Source: Dama dama (Eukaryota; Chordata; Mammalia; Artiodactyla; Cervidae). From it: a stretch of 64,000 nt of DNA. The DNA is taken from NCBI RefSeq assembly GCF_033118175.1, contig NW_026870969.1, positions 744,001 through 808,000 on the forward strand. The letters are read 5' to 3'. Position numbers and translations under genes: made by a program. Every line of letters starts with the position of its first letter. The stretch's first letter is position 1. The notes below the pieces were generated by a model. It was not told the origin of the DNA. It did no database searches and worked only from the letters and a program-made list of their open reading frames with translations. Positions 1 to 10,603 of the stretch are shown here, piece after piece.

Positions 1-2779
1 AACGGTCTGAAAAATAGGAGGAGCATGAAGCTGTGTTGAAAAACATTAAGAGCCTGAAAAGATGTGAAAATTATGAAGAGCTTCAAAAGGTGTCAAAAAT
101 ATGAGGAGCATGAAACGGTCTGAAAAATAGGAGGAGCATGAAGTGGTGTTGAAAAATATGAAGAGCCTTAAAAGGTGTGAAATATATGAAGAGCTTCAAA
201 ATGTGACAAAATTATGAGGAGTATGAAACCGTCTGAAAAATAGGAGCAGCATGAAACGCTGTTCAAAAACATGAAGAGACTGAAAAGGTGTGAAATATAC
301 GAAGACCTTCAAAAGGTGTGAAAAATAGGAGGAGCATGAAACGGTGCTCAAAAACATGAAGAGCCTGAAAAGGTGTGAAAAATATGAAGAGCTTCAAAAG
401 GTGTGAAATACATGAGGAGCATGAAACTGTCCGAAAAATAAGAGGAGCATGAAGCTGTGTTGAAAAACATGTAAAGACTGAAAAGGTGCAAAAAATATGA
501 AGAGCTTCAAAAGGTGTCAAAAATATGAGGAGCATGAAACTGTCTGAAAAATAGGAGGAGCATTGTAGCGTTGTTCAAAAACGTGAAGAGCCTGAAATGG
601 TGTGAAAAATATGAAGAGCTTCAAAGGTGTCAAAATTATGAGGAGCATGAAACGGTCTGAAATATAGGAGGAGCATGAAAAGTTGTTAAAAAATATGAAG
701 AGCCTGAAAAGGTGTGAAAAATATGAAAAGCTTCAAATGGTGTCAAAAATATGAGGAGAATGAAACGGTCTGAAAATTAGAAGGAGCATGAAGCGGTGTT
801 GAAAAACATGAAGAGCCTGAAAATGTGTGAAATATATGAAGAGGCTCAAAGGTGTCAAAAATATGAGGACCAAGAAACGGTCTGGAAAATAGGAGGAGCT
901 TGAAGCGGTGTTGAAAAACATGAAGAGCCTGAAAAGGTGAAAAATATGAAGAGCTTCAAAAGGTGTCAAAATATGAGGAGCATGAAACGGTCTGAAAAAT
1001 AGGAGGAGCATGAAATGGTCTGAAAAATAGGAGGAGCATGAAGTGTTGTTGAAAATCATGAAGAGCCTGAAAAAGGAGTGAAACATATGAGGAGCATGAA
1101 ACGGTCTGAAAAATAGGAGAAGCATGAAGTGGTGTTCAAAAACATGAAGAGCATGAAAAGGTGTGAAAAATATGAAGAGCTTCAAAACTTGTCAAAAATA
1201 TGAGGAGCATGAAACAGTCTGAAAAATAGGAGGAGCATGAAGCGGAGTTGAAAAAAATGAAGAGTCTGAAAAGGTGTGAAAAAAAGGAAGAGATTCAAAA
1301 AGTGTCAAAAATATGAGGAGCATGAAACGGTCTGAAAAATAGGAGGAGTATGCAGCGGTTAAAAAATATGAAGAGCCTGAAAAAGTTTGAAAAATATGAA
1401 GAGCTCCAAAAGTTGTCAAAAATATGTGGAGCGTGAAACAGTCTCAAAAATAGGAGGAGCGTGAAGCGGTGATGAAAAACTTGAAGAGCCTGAAAACGTG
1501 TGATAAAATATGAAGAGCTTCAAAGCTGTCAAAAATATGAGGAGCATGAAACGGTCGCAAAAATAGGAGGAGCATGAAGCGGTGTTGAAAAACATGAAGA
1601 GCCTGAAAAGGTGTGAAAAATATGAGAGCTTCAAAAGGTGTCAATAATAAGAGTTGCATGAAACAGTCTGAAAAATAGGAGGAGCATGAAACGGTCTGAA
1701 AAATAGGAGAAGCATGAAGCGGTGTTGAAAAAGATGAACAGCATGAAAAGGTGTGAAAAAAAGGAAGAGCTTGAAAAAGTGTCAAAAATATGAGGAGCAT
1801 GAAACGGTCTGAAAAATAGGAGGAGCTTGAAGCGGTGTTGAAAAATATGAAGAGCCTGAAAATGTGTGAAAAATATGAAGAGCTTCAAAAGGTGTCAAAT
1901 ATATGAGGAGCATGAAACGGTCTGAAAAATTGGAGAAGCATGAAGTGGTGTTGACAAATATGAAGAGCCTGAAAAAGTGTGAAAAATATGAAGAGCTTCA
2001 AAAGGTGTCAAAAATATAAGGAGCATGAAACGGTCTGAAATATAAGAGGAGTATGAAAAGGTGTTAAAAAACATGAAGAGCTTCAAAAGGTGTGAAATAT
2101 ATGAGGAGCATGAAACGGTCTGAAAAATAGGAAGAGCCTGAAGTGGTGTTGAAAACGATGAAGAGCCTGTAAAGTTTGAAAAATATGAAGAACTTCAAAA
2201 GGTGTCAAAAATATAAGGAGCATGAAACGGTCTGAAAAATAGGAGGAGTTTGAAGAAGTGCTGAAAAACATGAAGAGCGTGAAAAGGTGTGAAAAATATG
2301 AAGAACTTCAAAACGTGTCAAATATATGAGGAGCATGAAACGGTCTGAAAAATGGGAGGATCATGAAACGGTGTTCAAAAACTTGAAGAGCCTGGAAAGG
2401 TGTGAAAAATATGAAGAACTTCAAAATGTGTCAAAAATATAAGGAGCATGAAACGGTCTGAAAAATAGGAGGAGCATGAAGCTGTGCTCAAATAAGTGAA
2501 GAGCCTGAGAAGGTGTGAAAAATATGAAGAGCTTGAAAAGGTGTGAAAGATATGAAGAGTTTCTAAAGATGTCAAAAATATGAGGAGCATGAAACGGTCT
2601 GAAAAATAGGAGGAGCATGAAGTGGTGTTGAAAAACATGAAGAGCCTGAAAGGGTGTGACAATTATGAAGAGCTTCAAAAGGTGTCAAAAATATGAGGAG
2701 CATGAAACGGTCTGAAAAATAGGAGGAGCATGAAGTGGTGTTCAAAAACATGAAGAGACTGAAAAGGTGTGAAAAATAT

Positions 2780-2807
2780 GAAGAGCTTCAAAAGGTGTCA
2801 AAAATAT
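2780..2807 (+). repeat. Monomer type a
   Basis: 28 bp; opens with GAAGAGCTTC and closes with GGTGTCAAAAATAT. It contains GAAGAGC, which it shares with type d. Extra monomers that turn tetramers into pentamers or hexamers are almost always copies of this type, usually ending GTGTGAAAAATAT instead of GTGTCAAAAATAT. Confidence 0.9.
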
Positions 2808-2835
2808 GAGGAGCATGAAACGGTCTGAAAAATAG
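2808..2835 (+). repeat. Monomer type b
   Basis: 28 bp; opens with GAGGAGCATG, carries AAACGGTCTG and closes with AAAAATAG. The common variant GAGATGAGC at its left edge marks a sub-family that often sits next to an extra a monomer. This type is the one missing from the 85 bp trimers near 56.2-56.45 kb. Confidence 0.9.
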
Positions 2836-2863
2836 GAGGAGCATGAAGTGGTGTTGAAAAACA
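2836..2863 (+). repeat. Monomer type c
   Basis: 28 bp; opens with GAGGAGCATG like type b but continues AAGCGGTGTT (here AAGTGGTGTT) and ends GAAAAACA. It is the most variable type: GTGTTC, GTGATC and GTGTGG forms recur and serve as markers for longer-range copies. Confidence 0.9.
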
Positions 2864-2892
2864 TGAAGAGCCTGAAAGTGTGTGACAATTAT
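2864..2892 (+). repeat. Monomer type d
   Basis: 29 bp; opens TGAAGAGCCTG and in the consensus closes with GGTGTGAAAAATAT. It is one base longer than the other types, which makes the unit 113 rather than 112 bp and shifts the reading frame by two bases per unit. Confidence 0.9.
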
Positions 2893-5800
2893 GAAGAGCT
2901 TCAAAAGGTGTCAAAATTATGAGGAGCATGAAACGGTCTGAAAAATAGGAGGAGCATGAAGTGGTGTTGAAAAACATGAAGAGCCTGAAAAGGTGTGAAA
3001 AATATGAAGAGCTTCAAAATGTGTCAAAAATATGAGGAGCATGAAACGGTCTGAAAAATAGGAGGAGCATGAAGTGGTGTTGAAAAACATGAAGAGCCTG
3101 AAAAGGTGTGAAAAATATGAAGAGCTTCAAAAGGTGTCAATAATATGAGGATCATGAAACGGTCTGAAAAATAGGAGGAGCATGAAGTGGTGTTGAAAAA
3201 CATAAATAGCCTGAAAGGGTGTGAAAATTATGAAGAGCTTCAAAAGGTGTCAAAAATATGAGGAGAATGAAACGGTCTAACAAATAGGAGGAGCATGAAG
3301 TGGTGTTAAAAAACATGAAGAGCCTGAAAAGGTGTGAAAAATATGAAGAGCTTCAAAAGGTGTCAAAAATATGAGGAGCATGAAACGGTCTGAAAAATAG
3401 GAGGGGCATGAAGCGGTGTTCAAAACATGAAGAGCCTGAAAAGGTGTGAAAAATATGAGGAGCTTGAAAATGTGTGAAATATATGAAGAGCTTCAAAAGG
3501 TGTCAAAAATGAGATGAGCATGAAACGGTCTGAAAAATAAAGGAGCATGAAATGGTGATCAAAACGTGAAGAGCCTGAAAAGGTGTGAAATATTTGAAGA
3601 GCTTCAAAAGGTGTGAAATACATGAGGAGCATGAAACGGGCTGAAAAATAGGAGAAGCATGAAGTGGTGTGGAAAAACATGAAGAGCCTGAAAAGGTGTG
3701 AAAAATATGAAGAGCTTCAAAAGGTGAGAAATACATGAGGAGCATGAAACTCTCTGAAAAATAGAAGGAGCATGAAGCGGTGTTCAAAAACATGAAGAGC
3801 CTGAAAAGGTGTGAAAATATGAAGAGCTTGAAAAGGTGTGAAAAATATGAAGAGCTTCAAAAGGTGTGAAATATATGAGGAGCATGAAACGGTCTGAAAA
3901 ATAGGAGGAGTATGCAGCGGTTAAAAAACATGAAGAGCCTGAAAAGGTGTGAAAAATACGAAGAGCTTCAAAAGGTGTCAAAATTACAAGGAGCATGAAA
4001 CGGTCTGAAAAATAGGAGGAGCATGAAGCGGTGTTCAAAAATATGAAGAGCCTGAACAGGTGTGAAAATTATGAAGAGCTTCAAAAGGTGTCAAAAATAT
4101 GAGGTGCATGAAATGGTCTGAAAAAGAGGAGGAACATGAAGCGGTGTTCAAAAACATGAAGAGCCTTTAAAGGTGTGAAAAATATGAAGAGCTTCAAAAG
4201 GTGTCAAAAATATGAGAAGCATGAAACGGTCTGAAAAATAGGAGGAGCATGAAGCGGTATTGAAAAACATGAGGAGGCTGAGAACTTGTGAAAAATATGA
4301 AGAGCTTCAAAAGGTGTCAAAAATATGAGGAGCATGAAAGGGTCTGAAAAATAGGAGGAGGAAGAAACTGTGATCAAAAAAATCGAGAGCCTAAAAAGGT
4401 GTGAAAAATATGACGAGCTTCAAAAGGTGTGAAAACTATGAGGAGCATGAAACGGTCTGAAAAATAGGAGGAGCAAGAAACGGTGATCAAAAACATGGAG
4501 AGCCTGAAAAGGTGTGAAAAATATGACGAGCTTCAAATGGTGTGAAAAACATGATGAGCATGAAACGGGCTGAAAAATAGGAGAAGCATGAAGTGGTGTT
4601 GAAAAACATGAAGAGCCTGAAAAAGTGTGAAAAATATAAAGAGCTTCAGAAGGTGTGAAAAATATGAAGAGCTTCAACAGGTGTCAAAAATTAGATGAGC
4701 ATGAAATGGTCTGAAAAAGTGGAGGAGCAAGAAGTAGTGTTGAAAAAAATGAAGAGCATGAAAAGGTGTGAAAAATATGAAAAGCTTCAAAAGGTGTCAA
4801 AAATATGAGGAGCATGAAACGGTCTGAAAAATAGGTGGAGCAGGAAGCGGTGTTGAAAAATATGAAGAGCCTGGAAAGGTGTGCAAAATATGAAGAGCTT
4901 CAAAAGGTGTGAAATATATGAAGAGCTTGAAAAGGTGTCGACAATGACATGAGCATGAAACGGTCTGATAAATAGGAGGAGCATGAAACGGTGATCAAAA
5001 TCATGAAGAGCCTGAAAAGGTGTGAAAAATATGAAGAGCTTCAGAAGGTGTCAAGAATATGAGGAGCACGAAACGGTCTGAAAAATATGAGGAGCATGAA
5101 GCGGTGTTCAAAAACATGAGGAGCCTGAAAACGTGTGGAAAATATGAAGAGCTTCAAAAGGTGTGAAAAATATGAAGAGCTTCAAAAGGTGTGAAAAATA
5201 TGAGGAGCATGAAACGGTCTGACAAATAGGACGAGCATGAAATGGTGTTCGAAGACATGAAGAGCATGAAAATTTGTGAAAAATATGAAGACCTACAAAA
5301 CGTGTCAAAAATGAGATGAGCATGAAACGGTCTGAAAAAAAGGAGGTGCATGAAGCGGTGTTGAAAAACATGAAGAGGCTGAGAACGTGTGAAAAATATG
5401 AAGAGCTTCTAAAGGTGTGAAAAATATGAAGAGCTTCAAAAGGTGTCAAAAATGAGATGAGCATGAAACGGCCTGAAAAATAGGAGGAGCATGAAGTGGT
5501 GTTGAAAAACATGATGAGCCTGAAAAAGTGGGAAATATATGAAGAGCTTCCAAAGGTGTCAAAAATATAAGGAGCATGAAACGGTCTGAAAAATAGGAGG
5601 AGCATGAAGCGATATTCAAAACCATGAAGAGCCTGAAAAGCTGTGCAATTATGTCAAGCTTCAAAAGGTGTGAAAATTATGAGGAGCATGAAACTGTCTG
5701 AAAAATAGGAGGAGCATGAAGCGGTGTTAAAGAAAATGAAGAGCCTGAAAAGGTGTGAAATATATGAAGAGCTTCAAAAGGTGTCAAAAATATGAGGAGC

Positions 5801-5929
5801 ATGAAACGGTCTCAAAAATAGGAGGAGCATGAAGCGGTGTTCAAAAACATGAAGAGCCTGAAAAGGTGTGAAAAAAATGAAGAGCTTCAAAAGGTGTCAA
5901 AAATATGAGGAGCATGAAACGGTCTGAAA

Positions 5930-6620
5930 AATAGGAGGAACATGAATCTGTGCTCAAATACATGAAGCGCCTGAGAAGGTGCGAAAAATATGAAGAGCTT
6001 CAAAAGGTGAGAAAAATATGAGGACCATGAAACGATCTCAAAAGTAGGAGGAGCATGAAGCGGTGTTAAAAAACATGAAGAGCCTGAAAAGGTGTGACAA
6101 ATATAAAGAGCTTCAAGATGTGTGAAAAATATGAGGAGCATGAAACGGTCCGAAAAATAGGAAGAACATGAATCTGTGCTCAAATACATGAAGCGCCTGA
6201 GAAGGTGCGAAAAATATGCAGAGCTTCAAAAGGTGTGAAAAATATGAGGACCATGAAACGATCTCAAAAATAGGAGGAGCATGAAGCGGTGTTAAAAAAC
6301 ATGAAGAGCCTGAAAAGGTGTGACAAATATAAAGAGCTTTAAGATGTGTGAAAAATATGAGGAGCATGAAACGGTCTGAAAAATAGGAGGAACATGATCT
6401 GTGCTCAAATACATGAAGCGCCTGAGAAGGTGCGAAAAATATGAAGAGCTTCAAAACGTGTGAAAAATATGAGGACCATGAAACGATCTCAAAAATAGGA
6501 GGAGCATGAAGCGGTGTTAAAAACATGAAGAGCCTGAAAAGGTGTGACAAATATAAAGAGCTTCAAGATGTGTGAAAAATAGAAGCAACATGAAACGGTC
6601 TGAAAAATAAGAGGAGCATG
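5930..6620 (+). repeat. 226 bp dimeric higher-order repeat, three copies
   Basis: The marker CATGAATCTGTGCTC lies at 5941 and 6167, and a form lacking one A lies at 6393: spacing is exactly 226 bp, two 113 bp units. Other linked markers repeat in phase: GAGGACCATGAAACGATCTC, GTGTGACAAATATAAAGAGC and GAGAAGGTGCG. The second and third copies differ at only a few positions. A related single copy with the CATGAATCTGTGCTC marker occurs near 8.93 kb. This is a short, recently homogenised higher-order repeat inside a diverged neighbourhood. Confidence 0.88.
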
Positions 6621-9600
6621 AAATGGTGTTGAAAAACAGGAAGAGCCTGAAAATGCGAGAAAAATATGAAGAGCTTCAAAAGGTTTCAAAAATATGAGGA
6701 GCATGAAACTTTCTGAAAAAGAGGAGGAGCATGAACCGGTGTTGAAAAACATGAAGAGCCTGAAAAGGTGTGAAAAATATGAAGAGGTTTAAAAGGTGTC
6801 AAAAATATGAGGAGCATGAAACATTCTGAAAAATAGGAGGATCATGAAACCGTGTTCAAAAACATGAAGAGCCTGAAAAGGTGTGAAAAATATGAAGAGC
6901 CTTAAAAAATGTCAAAAATATGAGGAGTATGAAACGGTCTGAAAAATAGCAGGAGCATGAAGCGGTGTTGAAAAACATGAAGAGCCTGAGAAGGTGTGAA
7001 AAATATGAAGAGCGTCAAAAGGTGTGAAAAATATGAAGAGCTTCAAAAGGTGTCAAAAATATGAGGAGAATGAAACGGTCTGAAAAATAGGCGGAGCATG
7101 AAACGGTGTTCAAAAACATGAAGAGCCTAAAAAGGTGTGAAAAATATGAAGAGCGTCAAAACGTGTCAAAATATGAGGAGCATGAAACGGTCTGAAAAAT
7201 AGGAGGAGCAAGAAGCGGTGTTGAAAAACATGAAGAGCCTGAAAATGTGTGAAAAATATGAAGAGCCTGAAAAGGTGTGAAAAATATGAAGAGCTTCAAA
7301 AGGTGTCAAAATTATGAGGAGCATTAAACGGTCTGAAAAATAGGAAGAGCATGAAGCTGTGTTCAACAACATGAAGAGACTGAAAAGGTGCGAAAAATAT
7401 GAAGAGGCTGAAAAGGTGTGAAAAATATGAAGAGCTTCAAAAGGTGTCAAAAATTAGATGAGCATGAAACGGTCTGAAAAATAGGAGGAGCATTAAACGG
7501 CGTGGAGAAACATGAAGAGCCAGAAAAGGTGTGGAAAAATAGGAGGAGCTTCAAAATGTGTCAAATATATGAGGAGAATGAAACGGTCGGAAAAATAGGA
7601 GGAGCATGAAACAGTCTGAAAAATAAGAAGAGCATGAAACGGTCTGAAAAATAGGAGGATCATGAAGCGGTGTTGAAAATCGTGAAGAGCCTGAAATGGT
7701 GTGAAAAATGTGAAGAGCTTCAACAGGTGTCAAAAACTTGAGGAGAATGAAACGGTCTGAAAAATAGGAGGAGCATGAAGCTGTGTTGAAAAACATGAAG
7801 AGCCTGAAAAGGTGCGTAAAATATGAAGAGCTGCAAAAGGTGTAAAAAATGAGATGAGCATGAAACGGTCTGAAAAATAGGAGGAGCATGAACTGGTGCT
7901 GAAAACATGAAGAGCCTGAAAAGGTGTGAAAAATATGAAGAGCTTTAAAAGGTGTCAAATATATGAGGAGAAAGAAACGGTCTGAAAAATAGGAGGAGCA
8001 TGAAGTGATGTTCAAAAACTTGAAGAGCCTGAAAAGGTGTGAAAAATATGAAGAGCTTCAAAAAGTGTCAAATATATGAGGAGAAAGAAACGGTCTGAAA
8101 AATAGGAGGAGCATGAAGTGATGTTCAAAAACTTGAAGAGCCTGAAAAGGTGTGAAAAATGTGAAGAGCTTCAAAAGGTGTGAAAAATATGAAGAGCTTC
8201 AAAAGCTGTCAAAAATGAGATGAGCATGAAACGGTCTGAAAAAAAGCAGGAGCATGAAGCGTTGTTGAAAATCTTGAAGAGCTTGAAAAGGTGTGAAAAA
8301 TATGAAGAGCTTCAAAAGTTTTCAAAAATATGAGGATCATGAAACGGTCTGAAAAATAGGAGCAACATGAAACGGTCTTAAAAATAGGGGGATTATGAAG
8401 CAGTGTTGAAAAACATGAAGAGCCTGAAAAGGTGTGAAAAATATGAAGAGCTTCAAAAGGTTGAAAAATATGAAGAGCTTCAAAAGGTGTCAAAAATATG
8501 AGGAGACTGAAACGGTCTGAAAAATAGGCGGAGCAAGAAACGGTGTTCAAAAACATGAAGAGCCTAAAAAGGTGTGAAAAACATGAAGAGCTTCAAAACG
8601 TGTCAAAATATGAGGAACATGAAACGGTCTGAAAAATAGGAGGAGCAAGAAGCGGTGTTGAAAAACATGAAGAGCCTGAAAATGTGTGAATAATATGAAG
8701 AGCTTCAAAGATGTGAAAAATATGAAGAGCTTCAAAAGCTGTCAAATGAGATGAGCATGAAACGGTCTGAAAAATAGCAGGAGCATGAAGCGGTGTTCAA
8801 AAACATGAAGAGCCTGAAAAGGGGTGAAAAATATGAAGAGCTTCAAAAGGTGTCAATAATAAGACGTGCATGAAACAGTCTGAAAAATAGGAGGAGCATG
8901 AAACGGTCTGAAATATAGGAGGAGCATGAATCTGTGCTCAAATACATGAAGTGCCTGAGAAGGTGCGAAACATATGAAGAGCTTCAAAAGGTGTGAAAAA
9001 TATGAGGAGCATGAAACGTTCTGAAAAATAGGAGGAGCATGAAACGGTGTTCAAAAATATGAAGAGCCTGGAAATGGTGTGAAAAATATGAGAGCCCCAA
9101 AACGTGTCAAAAATATGAGGAGCATGAAACGGTCTGAAACATACGAGGAGCATGAAGTGGAGTTCAAAAACATAAAGAGCCTGAAAAGGTGTGAAATATA
9201 TGAAGAGCTTCAAAAGGTGTAAAAAATTTGAGCAGCATGAAACGGTCTGAAAAATAGGAGGAGCATGAAACGGAGCTGAAAAACATGAAGTGCCTGAAAA
9301 GGTGTGCAAAATATGAAGAGCTTCAAAAGGTGTAAAAAACGAGATGAGCATGAAACGGTCTGAAAAATAGGAGGAGCATGAACTGGTGCTGAAAAACATG
9401 AAGAGCCTGAAAAGTTGTGAAAAATATGAAGAGGTTTAAAAGGTGTCAAAAATATGAGGAGCATGAAACTTTCTGAAAAATAGGAGGATCATGAAACCGT
9501 GTTCAAAAACATGAAGAGCCTGAAAAGGTGTGAAAAATATGAAGAGCCTTAAAAAATGTCAAAAATATGAGGAGTATGAAATGGTCTGTAAAATAGCAGG

Positions 9601-10603
9601 AGCATGAAGCGGTGTTGAAAAACATGAAGAGCCTGAAAAGGTGTGAAAAATATGAAGAGCTTCAAAAGGTGTGAAAAATATGAAGAGCTTCAAAAGTTGT
9701 CAAAAATATGAGGAGAATGAAACGGTCTGAAAAATAGGCGGAGCATGAAACGGTGTTCAAAAACATGAAGAGCCTGAAAAGGTGTGAAAAATATGAAGAG
9801 CTTCAAAACGTGTCAAATTATGAGGAGCATGAAACGGTCTGAAAAATAGGAGGATCAACAAGCGGTGTTGAAAAACATGAAGAGCCTGAAAATGTGTGAA
9901 CAATATGAAGAGCTTCAAAAGGTGTGAAAAATATGAAGAGCTTCAAAAGCTGTCAAATTAGATGAGCATGAAACGGTCTGAAAAATAGAAGGAGCATGAA
10001 GCGGTGTTCAAAAACATGAAGAGCCTGAAAAGGGGTGAAAAATGTGAAGAGCTTAAAAAGGTGTCAAAATTATGAGGAGCATTAAACGGTCTGAAAAATA
10101 GGAGCATGAAGCTGTGTTCAACAACATGAAGAGACTGAAAAGGTGCGAAAAATATGAAGAGCCTGAAAAGGTGTGAAAATTATGAAGAGCTTCAAAAGGT
10201 GTCAAAAATGAGATGAGCATGAAACGGTCTGAAAAATAGGAGGAGCATTAAGCGGTGTTGAAAATCATGAAGAGCCTGAAAAGGTGTGAAAAATATGAAG
10301 AGCTTCAAAAATGTGAAAAATATGAAGAGCTTCAAAATGTGTCAAATATATGAGGAGAATGAAACGGTCTGAAAAATAGGAGGAGCATGAAACGGTCTGA
10401 AAAATAGGAAGAGCATGTAACGGTCTGAAAAATAGGAGGATCATGAAGCGGTGTTGAAAATCGTGAAGAGCCTGAAATGGTGTGAAAAATGTGAAGAGCT
10501 TCAACAGGTGTCAAAAACTTGAGGAGCATGAAACGGTCTGAAAAATAGGAGTAGCATGAAACGATCTGAAAAATAGGAGGAGCATGAAGCTGTGTTGAAA
10601 AAC
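6621..10603 (+). repeat. Diverged units with segments shared with 11.8-12.6, 21.9-22.6 and 23.4-23.7 kb
   Basis: Units here carry recognisable marker strings that recur elsewhere. A segment beginning GAGGTTTAAAAGG starts at 6784, 9431 and 11821 (offsets 2647 and 2390), and again near 21865; a related GTTTTAAAAGG form lies near 23390. The linked marker TAGGCGGAGC follows at 7091, 9738, 12128, 22172 and 23695. Another variant of it is at 8528. A second marker set near 7.49-7.72 kb returns at about 10.27-10.50 kb and 22.80-23.03 kb. So this region and the next contain several shuffled copies of a roughly 2.4-2.8 kb ancestral segment. No non-repeat sequence is visible. Confidence 0.8.

Larger units (their letters stand above)
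2780..2892 (+). repeat. Reference 113 bp tetrameric unit (monomers a-b-c-d)
   Basis: A clean copy of the unit that tiles the window. It contains monomer a (28 bp), b (28 bp), c (28 bp) and d (29 bp). The four share the skeleton GA(A/G)GAGC, a T or TG, a short A run, GGT(G/C)T, then GAAAAA or CAAAAA and an AT-rich end, so they appear to descend from one ancestral 28-mer. The next unit begins at 2893 with the same GAAGAGCTTC. Unit length is very stable: diagnostic variants recur at 113, 226 or 339 bp spacing (for example GTGTGACAATT at 2654 and 2880, and a related variant at 3219). The unit differs from the window consensus in c (GTGG instead of GCGG) and in d (GACAATTAT instead of GAAAAATAT). 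Confidence 0.93.
1..5929 (+). repeat. Diverged 113 bp units, no large block duplication seen
   Basis: Continuous a-b-c-d units with many private substitutions, single-base indels and occasional extra or missing monomers. I found no kilobase-scale partner inside the window. The stretch 2590-3420 is more regular, and its marker variants recur at 226 and 339 bp, a hint of an old dimer or trimer organisation. Copies of the GTGATC/GGGCTG marker dimer occur near 3.55-3.69 kb and 4.48-4.61 kb. No gene or other feature is visible. Confidence 0.85.

Noticed and set aside
2780..2789. GAAGAGCTTC as a palindromic protein-binding site
   Set aside because: It looks symmetric but is not: its reverse complement is GAAGCTCTTC. 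Only the central AGCT is self-complementary.
2780..2892. Ribosome-binding-like AGGAGGAGCATG on the + strand in most units
   Set aside because: It resembles a Shine-Dalgarno site with a start codon, but the frames behind it close within a few codons (MKRSEK or MKRC, then stop), and it occurs in essentially every unit as part of the repeat.
2863..2923. A short + strand frame spanning monomers d and a that reads about 19 codons (consensus MKSLKRCEKYEELQKVSKI)
   Set aside because: It is the longest + strand frame in the consensus, but it is just the repeat read in one frame, and it is broken or changed in many units.
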